IMG/VR virus record: IMGVR_UViG_3300047089_000287
Location: 1-45,491 of that record
Direction: 5' to 3' (one strand)
From: a virus
Length of the DNA: 45,491 nucleotides
Numbering within the stretch: the stretch's first letter is position 1; every line of letters begins with the position of its first letter. The position numbers were made by a program, and so were the translations under genes. Below are positions 7,210-14,848 of the stretch, in pieces. The notes under the pieces are model-generated. The model saw nothing but the letters and a program-made list of their open reading frames with translations. It did no database searches and had not been told where the DNA came from.

Positions 7210-7547
7210 CCCGGCTTCCCGTTCCCGGCCGCCCTGGCCTGGTCGGCTATCCGCTGGGCCTGGCCGCGCACCGGGATGACCAGCGCCGAGCCGGACAGCG
7301 ACCTGGCCAGCTCGGCCAGGGTGGCGGCCCAGTCGTCCGCGCCGGCCTTGTCCAGGATCACGGTGAAGGTGGTGGACTGGGAGCGGATGGTCGCCACGCC
7401 CCGCTCGCCGTCCGGGGTGGGGATCTTCCCGATCACCATGCTGACCGGGACCTCCGCGAGCAGGATGTTGCCGGTGTCGAACAGCGGCGGCAGCCCGTCC
7501 GCATCCAGGGACGGGGCCGGCGTCTCGCGCGGCGCTGGCTGGCTCAT
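7206..7547 (-). CDS. Hypothetical protein
   Basis: A 113-aa soluble protein (MSQPAPRETPAPSLD start). After a disordered Pro-rich N-terminus come beta strands (VPVSMVIGKIPTP, GVATIRSQSTTFTVIL) and a C-terminal helix. AGGAG lies 7 nt before the ATG and overlaps the upstream stop region. No catalytic motif or known family is seen. Confidence 0.65.
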   Translation of the reverse strand: MSQPAPRETPAPSLDADGLPPLFDTGNILLAEVPVSMVIGKIPTPDGERGVATIRSQSTTFTVILDKAGADDWAATLAELARSLSGSALVIPVRGQAQRIADQARAAGNGKPG

Positions 7548-7556
7548 AGACCGCTC

Positions 7557-8174
7557 CTATCGGTAGGCGCTGGGCCATACATCAGAAGTCTCCGCGTCGA
7601 CCCGGACGTGCCTGATCCCGGCCTGCATCCAGGCCCAGACAAGATCCCAGTCCTCGAACTGCCCGGCGTGGTCCCATCCTGCCACGTCCAGCAGCTCCGG
7701 GCGGTGCATGATCATCGGGGTGCCGACGTTGCCGCACGCGACCGGGCCTAGGCCGATGACGGCCTCGCCGTGCGGCCCGTGGGACAGCATCCGGGACACC
7801 GCGAACCCGGCCTCCGGGTCGGCGTCGAGCGCGGCGGCCAGCAGGTGGCAGTGCTCCGGCCGCAGCGCGTCGTCGTCGTCGCAGTAGGTGATGTAGTCGC
7901 CCTGGGCGATCTCGCAGGCGTACGCGCGGGCATGGTGGCCGTAGTGGTCCTCCGGGTCGTGCCCGGCCAGCTCGCGGTAGTACACGGACCGCCAGCCTTC
8001 CAGCCACGGCGAGGCCAGCCTGGCCAGCAGGGCGGTGTCCGGCCCGTCGCTGATCACCAGGTGCTCCAGCCGGGGGTGGCCCTGTTTCTGGACGGACGGG
8101 ATGCACCGCTCCAGCAGCAGGTCGTGCCGCTGCCAGGTGGGGGTGACGACGGTGACCAGGGGAACGCCGCTCAT
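7557..8174 (-). CDS. GT2-type glycosyltransferase (GT-A fold)
   Basis: A 205-aa protein opening with VTVVTPTWQRHDLLLERCIPSV, the usual GT2 nucleotide-binding start. A DYITYCDDDDALRPEH block supplies the metal-binding D-x-D. A conserved FEDWDLVWAW near the C-terminus corresponds to the ED catalytic region. The ATG at 8174 overlaps the upstream stop (ATGA); the longer frame is an artefact. It closely resembles the enzyme at 23087-23830 (PTWQR, RCIPSV, HLVISDGPD, GHDP/CDDDD), so the two are probable paralogues. Confidence 0.85.
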   Translation of the reverse strand: MSGVPLVTVVTPTWQRHDLLLERCIPSVQKQGHPRLEHLVISDGPDTALLARLASPWLEGWRSVYYRELAGHDPEDHYGHHARAYACEIAQGDYITYCDDDDALRPEHCHLLAAALDADPEAGFAVSRMLSHGPHGEAVIGLGPVACGNVGTPMIMHRPELLDVAGWDHAGQFEDWDLVWAWMQAGIRHVRVDAETSDVWPSAYR

Positions 8175-8428
8175 CGGTCCAGCTCCTCCAGTGCCCCGTC
8201 CGGGAGGTACTGCCGCAGCCTCGGCAGGTCGCAGGTGAAGATCCGGCCGAAGGTAACCGGGTCCGCGTCCGGGTCGTCCTTGACCTGCTCCAGCCGGGCG
8301 ACGACCGACAGCAGGTCCAGGACCGGCAGGGCCACCATGTCGTAGGCGTACGCCTGGAGCCAGGTCACGGCCGCCTGGGCGCCCTGGTCTTCCGGCCACG
8401 GGTCGGGCACGACCCTCAGCCGGCTCAC
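8171..8428 (-). CDS. Hypothetical helical protein
   Basis: An 85-aa protein, mostly helical, with a VVARLEQVKDDPDADP segment and an acidic C-terminus. Its start and stop both overlap the neighbouring genes by the GTGA/ATGA type, so it is embedded in the glycosylation operon. No family is recognised. Confidence 0.65.
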   Translation of the reverse strand: MSRLRVVPDPWPEDQGAQAAVTWLQAYAYDMVALPVLDLLSVVARLEQVKDDPDADPVTFGRIFTCDLPRLRQYLPDGALEELDR

Positions 8429-8763
8429 CGGGAGACCGCCTTGTTGACTGCGTTATCCAGGACCCCGATCATCCGGTCGACCCGGCCGCGCTCGTGCAGG
8501 TAGTCGGCCCGCAGGGTGTGGTAGTCGCCCGAGCCCTGGTAGTGCCGCAGCAGCGCGTCCAGCAGCGCCCGGCCGAGGTCGTCGTCCAGCCGGATGGTCG
8601 GGTCCACGTCGCCGGTCTCGTGCGGGTCCAGGTCGGCCCACTCGGTCCACCGGCCGCCCTCGGCCACGTGGAGCACCTGGCGCGGCATCTCGCCAGGCTT
8701 GCGGCTGATCCAGACGGAGATGCCGTCCGCCAGCATGTCCTCGCTGATCCTGACCTGGATCAC
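8425..8763 (-). CDS. Hypothetical phage protein
   Basis: A 112-aa protein from a GTG at 8763 (MIQVRISEDMLADG). The first 60 residues look like beta strands with WISRKPGE and GGRWTEWADLDP. The second half is helical (LLDALLRHYQGSGDYHTLR, then RADYLHERGRVDRM). Start and stop overlap the neighbours. I know similar short proteins from actinophages but no function. Confidence 0.65.
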   Translation of the reverse strand: MIQVRISEDMLADGISVWISRKPGEMPRQVLHVAEGGRWTEWADLDPHETGDVDPTIRLDDDLGRALLDALLRHYQGSGDYHTLRADYLHERGRVDRMIGVLDNAVNKAVSR

Positions 8764-9020
8764 GTGACCTCGCTCCGTTCCGCGATCTCCGGCACGCCGT
8801 CCGCGTAGTTCAGGGTCAGCTCTACCCGCCTGCCATCCAGCCCCGGGTCCGCGCCGTCGTCCTCTACCAGCCGCCAGGCCGAGGCCGGGATGTGCGGGCT
8901 GGACGGGCGGACGCCGTACTCCGCCAGGTGCTCCGGCCCGGCCAGCCGCAGCCCCGGCGGCCACTTCATCCCGGGGTGGAACAAGCTGTCGGTAACCAGC
9001 ATCCAGTACCGCGCGCTCAC
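8760..9020 (-). CDS. Hypothetical protein, tandem paralogue 1
   Basis: An 86-aa protein beginning MSARYWMLVTDSLF. It shares its whole layout with the next gene: an N-terminal S-A-x-Y-W-x-L-x-x-D-x-L-F, WPPG at about 21-24, a DPELDGR/DPGLDGR motif at about 59-65, and an E-I/S-E-R end. A GTGA overlap joins each pair. The conserved Asp-rich motif could bind metal, but no family is recognised. Confidence 0.65.
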   Translation of the reverse strand: MSARYWMLVTDSLFHPGMKWPPGLRLAGPEHLAEYGVRPSSPHIPASAWRLVEDDGADPGLDGRRVELTLNYADGVPEIAERSEVT

Positions 9021-9274
9021 TCGATGATCCTCCGCTCGGAGATGTACGGCCTGCCGTCCTCGGCCCGGACGACGATGCTGACCTTGCGGCCATCCAGCTC
9101 CGGGTCCGCGCTGTCGTCGGTGAACTGCTGCCAGTGCATCGGGGGCAGCGGGCCGGGCCTGCACGCGGGCTGGCGCAGGTCCGGGGGCAGGACCGGCCGC
9201 ACTCCCGGCGGCCAGATCGTATCCTCGCTGGTGAACAGCTCATCGGAGATCAGCACCCAGTACGTTGCGCTCAC
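9017..9274 (-). CDS. Hypothetical protein, tandem paralogue 2
   Basis: An 85-aa protein (MSATYWVLISDELF) clearly related to the preceding entry across its whole length. The shared residues are YW, D-x-L-F, WPPG, D-P-x-L-DGR and the ER-rich C-terminus. The GTG start overlaps the glycosyltransferase stop. The pair arose by tandem duplication inside the operon. Confidence 0.65.
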   Translation of the reverse strand: MSATYWVLISDELFTSEDTIWPPGVRPVLPPDLRQPACRPGPLPPMHWQQFTDDSADPELDGRKVSIVVRAEDGRPYISERRIIE

Positions 9275-10068
9275 GGCCCGTACGGCCACCTCTCCGGGAT
9301 GTTGAGGTCGCGGTTGAACGAGGCCAGCCGCTCCGGGGTGAACGGGGTGCCGCCCAGCTTGGCGATGTCGTCGCTGAGCCCGCCGGGTCCCTCGCGCCGG
9401 GAGTAGGCGTGCCAGGCGGCCAGGTCGGCGGCGGTGCGGGCATAGCTGCGGGCGTAGGTCTCGTCGTGCGCGGCGCCGGTCGTGTAGTGATGATGGGGCA
9501 GCAGCACGTCGCGCAGGAACTCGTGGCCGCAGGCCAGGCACCAGGCGTACCAGGCGACATCGACGTACATGTGGCTGATCTCCGGCGGGCCGAAGTAGCC
9601 CAGCGTCCTGACCACCCCGGCGCGCATGAAGATGTGGCAGCTCAGCGACCCCGGCTCCCGGCCCGGGTACAGGTCGTTGGCGAACGCGAACGGCTGCCGC
9701 TCCAGCGCTTGCAGGATCTCGGTGTCCCAGCCGTCCGTGGCGCAGGTGTTGTCGTCTCCGACGTGGCCGACCGCATCGAAGTCGCCCAGGGTCATCAGGG
9801 CCAGGTGGTTGACCCAGGCGGTGACGTAGCGGAGCCCGTCCTGGATCACGTAGCCGGGTCCGGCCGGGTAGTCGTCCCGGCGCGGGTCGTCGGCGTCCAG
9901 GCCGACCAGCAGGGCCGTGGACGCGGTGCAGGTGCGGCGCATCGACTCCCACAGCCGGCCCGCGTTCCCGGGCCTTGACCGGCTGGGCACGAGCAGGCCC
10001 AGGGTCGGCAGGGTCGGCAGGCTCGCGTCCGCCACGATTCCCGTAGAGCTGGGGCTGTTCAGGTTCAC
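9271..10068 (-). CDS. Glycosyltransferase-like protein (GT-A)
   Basis: A 265-aa protein with LGLLVPSRSRPGNAGRLWES near residue 23, a start typical of GT-A enzymes. GLDADDPRR carries a D-x-D-D and HVGDDNTCATDGWD gives a second acidic block. GYFGPPEISHMYVDVAWYAWC and an HHHY cluster lie toward the C-terminus. It differs from the GT2 pair but keeps the fold pattern. The GTG start lies 1 nt from the stop of the next upstream transferase. Donor and acceptor are unknown. Confidence 0.7.
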   Translation of the reverse strand: MNLNSPSSTGIVADASLPTLPTLGLLVPSRSRPGNAGRLWESMRRTCTASTALLVGLDADDPRRDDYPAGPGYVIQDGLRYVTAWVNHLALMTLGDFDAVGHVGDDNTCATDGWDTEILQALERQPFAFANDLYPGREPGSLSCHIFMRAGVVRTLGYFGPPEISHMYVDVAWYAWCLACGHEFLRDVLLPHHHYTTGAAHDETYARSYARTAADLAAWHAYSRREGPGGLSDDIAKLGGTPFTPERLASFNRDLNIPERWPYGP

Positions 10069-10069
10069 G

Positions 10070-10777
10070 TCAGCAGCTCCCTTCCGCGACGAGGACGGTC
10101 AGCCACCGGTAAGCGGGCAGCGGCGGGATCGCCTCCGGCGGCACGGGCGTCCGGGCGGTCTTGAAGGTGTCGCCCGTCCGCTCGCGGTACAGGTAGACGG
10201 GCGGGCCGGGAATGAACGCCTCGCGCTTGCACCGGCCTGCCGCGATCACCCCGTTGCCCCACCGGATCTCGGCCTCGTAGCCGCCGGCCCAGGTCCCGTC
10301 GAGGGCGATGTCGCGGCGGACGGGGTTGAACTGCATGACCGACCGCTGGAGCCGTTCCGGGCTGTTGTGCCAGCGCGGGCAGTCCAGCGAGTGGGTGACC
10401 GGGACCTGCGGCACGCCGTCCCGGGTCCAGGCCACGTTGAAGCCCACGTAGTCCGGCCTGCCGCGCAGCGCGGTGGTGACCCGGGCCACCCCGTCCGGGG
10501 CGAGCAGGTCGTCGTCGTCTATGCAGGAGACGTACTCGGCGCCGCTGGCGTTGACGAGGGCCTGGGTCTTATCGCCGTACGAGACGGTCAGGTTGTCCCG
10601 GTAGAGCAGCACGCCGACGCCGTGCATCCGGTAGGACGGCGGGGCGACCTCTATCTGCCGGTCCAGGTCGGCCAGCAGCTCGGTCAGGGTGGCGTGCCGG
10701 TGCGGGATGGTGGCGATGAGCAGGTCCCAGGCCGGCAGGTGACCGAACCGGCCGTAGCCGCGCCGCGCCCCCGTCAC
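10070..10777 (-). CDS. GT2-like glycosyltransferase
   Basis: A 235-aa protein with LLIATIPHRHATLTELLADL at the N-terminus, YVSCIDDDDLLAPDG as the metal-binding block and an FNVAWTRDGV beta segment. The C-terminal part has RWGNGVIAAGRC and PVYLYRERTGDT. The GTG at 10777 overlaps the stop of the dehydrogenase gene. It is the third transferase in a row, which points to assembly of an oligosaccharide rather than one sugar. Confidence 0.8.
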   Translation of the reverse strand: MTGARRGYGRFGHLPAWDLLIATIPHRHATLTELLADLDRQIEVAPPSYRMHGVGVLLYRDNLTVSYGDKTQALVNASGAEYVSCIDDDDLLAPDGVARVTTALRGRPDYVGFNVAWTRDGVPQVPVTHSLDCPRWHNSPERLQRSVMQFNPVRRDIALDGTWAGGYEAEIRWGNGVIAAGRCKREAFIPGPPVYLYRERTGDTFKTARTPVPPEAIPPLPAYRWLTVLVAEGSC

Positions 10778-11538
10778 CGCTCCTCCCGGAACCGGCCGTT
10801 GGCCTCGCTGACCGCGCGCAGGAACACCGGGTCGTACCCGGCCTCGGTGCTGGCGGCGATCAGCGCGGCCAGGTCTTTCGGCCAGCACGACCCGCCGAAC
10901 CCGGGCGGGAACCCGGCCATGGCCGTGTAGGCCGGGCGCACCCGGGTGTCGCACAGCCACGCGGCCCGGACCTGCTCCCAGTCCGCCCCGGCCGCCGCGC
11001 AGACCCGGGCCATCTCGTTGACGAACGTCACCCGCGCGGCCCAGTGCAGGTTCGCGGTGTACTTGGCCAGCTCGGCCTCGGTCGCGGTGCACTCCCAGAT
11101 GACGCCGGGGAAACTCATGTCCAGCCGGGGGCGGAAGAACTGCCGGGCCTCCGGGCTGCCGCCCAGGATCAGGTACGGCACGTCGGCCGATCCCGGCCAC
11201 GGGCCATCGCTCCGCTCGGTCAGGAACTCCGGCGCGTGCGCGACCAGCCGCCCCGGGCAGCCGCGCGCCAGGCCGTCCGTGGTGCCTGGCGGGACGGTGG
11301 ACCGCACCAGCGCCGGCAGCCCGGCGGGCAGCGCCCCGATCGCGGCGCGCACGGCGCTGACGTCGGCGTGCCCGCCGGGACCCTGCGGGGTGCCCACGGC
11401 GATCACCGCGAACTCGCACCCGGCGATGGCCCCGGCCGGGTAGGGCTCCTCCCGGGCGATGTCGTACGTCACGACGTCCCCGAACAGCTTCTCCTGCGCC
11501 CGGCCGACCACGCCCATGCCGATCACCGCGACGCTCAT
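10774..11538 (-). CDS. Short UDP-glucose/GDP-mannose dehydrogenase-family protein
   Basis: A 254-aa protein. The NAD-binding VIGMGVVG lies at residues 5-12, the STVPPGTT loop at 80-87, HAPEFLTE at 101-108 and the GGSCWPKD active-site block at 215-222, with the catalytic Cys at 218. These enzymes oxidise the C6 alcohol of an NDP-sugar to the acid. Typical members are about 430 aa. This one stops about 32 residues after the Cys and lacks the C-terminal UDP-binding domain, so it may have changed specificity or need a partner. Start and stop overlap the neighbours (ATGA, GTGA). Confidence 0.8.
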   Translation of the reverse strand: MSVAVIGMGVVGRAQEKLFGDVVTYDIAREEPYPAGAIAGCEFAVIAVGTPQGPGGHADVSAVRAAIGALPAGLPALVRSTVPPGTTDGLARGCPGRLVAHAPEFLTERSDGPWPGSADVPYLILGGSPEARQFFRPRLDMSFPGVIWECTATEAELAKYTANLHWAARVTFVNEMARVCAAAGADWEQVRAAWLCDTRVRPAYTAMAGFPPGFGGSCWPKDLAALIAASTEAGYDPVFLRAVSEANGRFREER

Positions 11539-11894
11539 CTCAGCAGCCTCGCGTTCTCCGGCAGCCGGGTCGTGTCCTCCTCGTACGCCGCCCCCGAGCG
11601 CGGCCCCTTCGTGAAGACCAGGACGCGGGTGTCCGCGAGGGCCTTCCAGGCGTGCGGGATGCCGGCCGGCTCGGTCACCAGGGAGCCCGGCCCGTGCTGG
11701 GCGGTGTGCACGCCGTCGTCCTCGGTCCAGGCGACGAGCAGCAGCCCGGCCACGACGTAGGTCCACTGGGTGGTGCGCTGGTGAACGTGGTTGCCCCGGA
11801 TGCCGCCTTCCCAGGTGACGATCTCGGTCACGGCGTCGACCTGGCCGAGGAGATCCTGGATGACGCCGCGCTCGTCCTCGTACCGGTCAGCCAC
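11535..11894 (-). CDS. Cupin-domain protein, possible sugar isomerase/epimerase
   Basis: A 119-aa single-domain cupin. Motif 1 is GGIRGNHVHQRTTQWTYVVAG (G...H-x-H...Q) and motif 2 is PAGIPHAWKAL. Small cupins of this type act as NDP-sugar 3,5-epimerases or 3,4-ketoisomerases in deoxysugar pathways. The position between a sugar dehydrogenase and a C-methyltransferase supports that reading. The Glu usually seen in motif 1 is replaced by Gln. The GTG start overlaps the HD gene by 8 nt. Confidence 0.75.
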   Translation of the reverse strand: MADRYEDERGVIQDLLGQVDAVTEIVTWEGGIRGNHVHQRTTQWTYVVAGLLLVAWTEDDGVHTAQHGPGSLVTEPAGIPHAWKALADTRVLVFTKGPRSGAAYEEDTTRLPENARLLR

Positions 11895-12606
11895 GGCCGT
11901 ACTCCCGGTACAGGTCCGGGCCGAGGGCCTTGAGCAGGTCCCGCTCCGCGCCGTTCTCCAGGCCGTGGGCGCGGCAGGCGTGCCCGGCCAGCGCCCGGAC
12001 GTAGGCCACCAGGTCGCGCATCCCCTGGACGTCGATCAGGTACCGCGTCTCGGGCGGCAGCAGCAGCGGGAACTCCATGATCCGCCCGGCCAGGTCGTCG
12101 TAGACGCTGAACGGCTGGCCGTCTTCATCCAGCTCGTACCGGAACGGGTCACGGGGAATGTAGAGCGGCTTGTCGATCCCGTGCGTGGTGGCGGCGGTGA
12201 GGACGCCGAGGGCGTTCATCCGGTCCAGCCGGTCCAGCGCCCGCAGCGCGGTCAGGACTGACGGGTCGTCCGGCTTGCCGTTCTTGGCGTGGTGCTCCCC
12301 GGCAGCCCGCGCGATCCGCTGCCGGGCCTGCTCGCTGAACGGGCTCCCGGCCAGGTAGTCCAGCGTCCGCTTCCCCAGCTCGCCAAGGCTCACGTGCAGG
12401 TCCGGGGCGCGGTCCATGTTGTGGAACCAGACGGCGGCCCGCAGCTCATCCTGGTCAAGGTCCGGCAGGTGGGTGATCTGCGTCGCCCGGGTGCACATCC
12501 GCAGGACGTGGCTGGTGTCGTGGCCGGGAACGACGGTGCGCGCCTCGTAGGCCGGGGTGAGCTGGTTCTCCAGCCAGGCTAGCCATGCGGGGATGGTGTC
12601 AGCCAC
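11887..12606 (-). CDS. HD-superfamily-like protein with altered metal motif
   Basis: A 239-aa helical protein. PGHDTSHVLRM (residues 27-37) matches the first His of HD phosphohydrolases and AAVWFHNMDRAP (58-69) matches the core HD motif, but with HN in place of HD. GEHHAKNG and ALDRLDRMNAL supply a further His and Asp. HD enzymes cleave nucleotides or other phosphate esters; the changed residue may reduce or redirect activity. It overlaps both neighbours by 8 nt (GTGGCTGAC at each junction), so it is expressed with the sugar genes. Confidence 0.65.
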   Translation of the reverse strand: MADTIPAWLAWLENQLTPAYEARTVVPGHDTSHVLRMCTRATQITHLPDLDQDELRAAVWFHNMDRAPDLHVSLGELGKRTLDYLAGSPFSEQARQRIARAAGEHHAKNGKPDDPSVLTALRALDRLDRMNALGVLTAATTHGIDKPLYIPRDPFRYELDEDGQPFSVYDDLAGRIMEFPLLLPPETRYLIDVQGMRDLVAYVRALAGHACRAHGLENGAERDLLKALGPDLYREYGRG

Positions 12607-13780
12607 GGTAGTACCTCGCTTGCGGTAGCGGCACGATGAACTTCCCCTCGTACCCGGCTGCGCGCAGCTTCGGCACCACCGAGTCCGCGACGTGCCAGCA
12701 CAGCAGCAGGGCGGTCGGCGGGGCGTCCTCGGTCAGGGCCTTCTCGTCTACAACGGGGATCATGGTGCCGGGGATCGTGCTGCCGATCTTCGGGTGACCG
12801 GGAACCTCCACGACCAGCCGGAGCCAGCGTTCCAGCCCGGCGTAGTGGATCAGGGGCGTGGCCCGGGTGGCGGCGCCGACGCCGTAGACCGGGCCGTCCT
12901 CGCCGGCGATCTCCAGCAGGCGGCAGAGCTGGTCCCGGGCCGCAATCGCGCGGTCCCGGAGGCTGCCGGGGCGGCGGGCGGCGTACACCCGGAATGACCC
13001 GCCGTGAGTGGCGATCTGCTCGGTCCGGGTGATCATGAACCCGTGCTGCTCCAGCAGGCGGCCGAGGACGGGCGGGGTGTAATACAGCAGGTGCTCGTGG
13101 TACACGGTGTCGATCTGGAGGCCGGCTTCGACCGAGGCGAAGTCGTGGTTCTCGCAGATGAACGTGCCGTCCGGGGCTAGCGCCGTGGCCACGCCGTCCA
13201 GGAACCCGTGGATGTCGCCAGTGTGGGCCATGACGTTGGACGCGGTGATGACCCGGGCCTGGCCCATCCAGGCAGCGATATCCCCGGCCAGCTCACGCGA
13301 CCAGAACGCCTTCTCCACCGGGACGGATCTCGCGCGGGCCAGATCCCCGGCGCCGGTCGGCTCCACGGCGAGCACCCGGGCGGACGGCATCTTGCGGCGG
13401 ACCAGGGCCAGCATGGTCCCGTCGTTGGCGCCGATGTCGATGATCAGCCCGGAGTCATCCAGCAGCAGCGCGGCCTCGGTGGCCAGGTTCCCGAAGTGCT
13501 CGCGGAGCGCCCGGGTGCTGCCGGTGACGTACGGGTGGTCGTCGGGGAACACCCGGTCGCGGGGTACTTCCCAGGTCGCCTGCACGAGCCCGCACCGGTC
13601 GCACTGCTGGAGGCCGAGCGGGTACCGGAACCCGTCGTCCCGCTCGGCTAGCGGCTGGAGGCCGAGATCCAGGACCGGGGCCAGGCAGCCGCCGTGGCGG
13701 CAGCCGTAGCAGAAGACGACCGGATGGCCCGGCAGGTCGTCCGGCAGCAGCGTGCGGGGAGAGCGGGTGTCGCCTGGCAT
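12599..13780 (-). CDS. NDP-hexose C-methyltransferase
   Basis: A 393-aa protein with three domains. The N-terminal zinc site has C24, C27, C60 and C63 (FCYGC, QCDRC). The SAM-binding motif LIIDIGANDGTML lies at about 112-124. The YHEHLLYY block (227-234), which carries the catalytic His/Glu of this family, is followed by a C-terminal Rossmann-like domain (YGVGAATRATPL). This is the architecture of TylCIII/TcaB9-type 3-C-methyltransferases that act on dTDP-4-keto-deoxyhexoses. It strongly implies synthesis of a branched sugar with the 4,6-dehydratase-like gene at 2885. A TATCTT box 6 nt before the ATG suggests leaderless expression. Confidence 0.88.
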   Translation of the reverse strand: MPGDTRSPRTLLPDDLPGHPVVFCYGCRHGGCLAPVLDLGLQPLAERDDGFRYPLGLQQCDRCGLVQATWEVPRDRVFPDDHPYVTGSTRALREHFGNLATEAALLLDDSGLIIDIGANDGTMLALVRRKMPSARVLAVEPTGAGDLARARSVPVEKAFWSRELAGDIAAWMGQARVITASNVMAHTGDIHGFLDGVATALAPDGTFICENHDFASVEAGLQIDTVYHEHLLYYTPPVLGRLLEQHGFMITRTEQIATHGGSFRVYAARRPGSLRDRAIAARDQLCRLLEIAGEDGPVYGVGAATRATPLIHYAGLERWLRLVVEVPGHPKIGSTIPGTMIPVVDEKALTEDAPPTALLLCWHVADSVVPKLRAAGYEGKFIVPLPQARYYRG

Positions 13781-13786
13781 GGTGCC

Positions 13787-13792
13787 AAGATA
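13787..13792 (-). promoter_or_regulatory. -10 box of leaderless promoter for the C-methyltransferase
   Basis: TATCTT, then GGCACC, then the ATG at 13780. The box lies in the 21-nt gap between the two sugar genes. Confidence 0.45.
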
Positions 13793-13801
13793 CCCGGATG
13801 G

Positions 13802-14773
13802 CTACCCGTTGTCCCGGTACCAGGCCACGGTCTCGCGGAGTCCGGCGGCGAACGGGACGGCGGTCATCCTGCCGCCGAAGGACAGCTTGCAGATCTTGGC
13901 CAGGTCCGGCAGGCGGCGGGGCGGCGATCCGGACGGCAGCGTGCCGGGCTCCAGCTTGACCTGCCGGCCGTAGAACTCCGCGACCAGGCGGGCGACCTGG
14001 CTGATGGTGATCTCGTTCATCGTGCCGACGTGGTAGATCCCGGCCGGGGTGCCCCGGTGCAGCAGCGCGTCAAGCTGGCTGGTGCAGTCCCCGATCCAGC
14101 AGAACGAGCGGGTCTCCTGGCCGGAGCCCTGGATGCGGAACGGCAGGATGGCGTCCGGCGACGGGCTGTCAGCGATGAGCTGGTTCATCCGCAGGCAGAA
14201 CTCGGGGATGACGTGCTCTCTGCCCATGTCCGGGCCGTAGATGTTATGCGGCCGGGCGATCACCACCCGGTCCAGCACCCCGGACCGCTGCCAGGCCAGC
14301 GCGGCCAGCTCGCAGGCGATCTTCCCGCCGCCGTAGCTGTACCGGGGGTTGAGCGGGTCCGGCACGGTCAGCGCGATGTCCTCCGGGGTCGGTACCCGGC
14401 TGGCCACCTGGTACGCCTCGGAGCTGGAGATGAGCAGCAGGTCGCCGCAGCCGGTGACCGCGCAGGCGTCCAGCACGGACAGGATGCCGCGCAGCGCGAC
14501 GTCGAGCACCAGGCGCGGCTCCGCGTAGAAGGTCTGGGTGCCCTGGACGTACGCAGCGTGGACCACGGCGTCGCAGCCGTGCATGGCCTGGACCACGGCG
14601 GCCGGGTTGCGGACGTCGCCCTGGTGGACGGCCAGGTCGGCGCCCTGCGGGAGGCGGTCCCGGCGGCCCCGGCTGAAATCGTCCAGGACGCTGACCGCGT
14701 GGCCGTCGTCCAGCAGGCGCCGCGTGAGCGCCGATCCGATGAACCCTGCTCCTCCGGTGACCAGGTATCGCAT
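13802..14773 (-). CDS. NAD-dependent epimerase/dehydratase (extended SDR)
   Basis: A 323-aa protein with VTGGAGFIG at residues 5-13, ISSSEAY with the active-site Ser, and a YSYGGGK catalytic motif. PHNIYGPDMG and a C-terminal LPDLAKICKLSFGG substrate end follow. The pattern fits UDP-glucose 4-epimerase-like or 4-ketoreductase-like SDRs. The ATG at 14773 is preferred: GGAG lies about 10 nt upstream. A GTG two codons earlier is in frame. It is first in the operon and carries a structured leader shared with the SDR at 3955. Confidence 0.85.
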   Translation of the reverse strand: MRYLVTGGAGFIGSALTRRLLDDGHAVSVLDDFSRGRRDRLPQGADLAVHQGDVRNPAAVVQAMHGCDAVVHAAYVQGTQTFYAEPRLVLDVALRGILSVLDACAVTGCGDLLLISSSEAYQVASRVPTPEDIALTVPDPLNPRYSYGGGKIACELAALAWQRSGVLDRVVIARPHNIYGPDMGREHVIPEFCLRMNQLIADSPSPDAILPFRIQGSGQETRSFCWIGDCTSQLDALLHRGTPAGIYHVGTMNEITISQVARLVAEFYGRQVKLEPGTLPSGSPPRRLPDLAKICKLSFGGRMTAVPFAAGLRETVAWYRDNG

Positions 14774-14848
14774 GAGCACGGCTCCGTCCGGGAGTTCCTG
14801 GCAGCTCCCCGGGCGGGTGACAGGGGCCGTGCTCTGTAGAACAGGGTA
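14774..14848 (-). promoter_or_regulatory. Structured 5' leader with hidden ribosome-binding site, copy B
   Basis: Below a TACCCT -10 box (14843-14848), arms 14774-14782 and 14826-14834 form a 9-bp perfect inverted repeat with a 43-nt loop, the same loop length as copy A. The GGAG site lies in the downstream arm. The loop holds the same 11-mer GGGGAGCTGCC (14810-14800). A CTGACA -35 lies at 14866-14871 with a 17-nt spacer and overlaps the stop codon of the gene upstream. Confidence 0.6.

Noticed and set aside
6122-7279. Long plus-strand frames opposite the glycosyltransferase genes
   Set aside because: Composition dominated by Arg, Gly, Pro, Val and no ribosome-binding site. The minus-strand frames carry family motifs and coupled starts.
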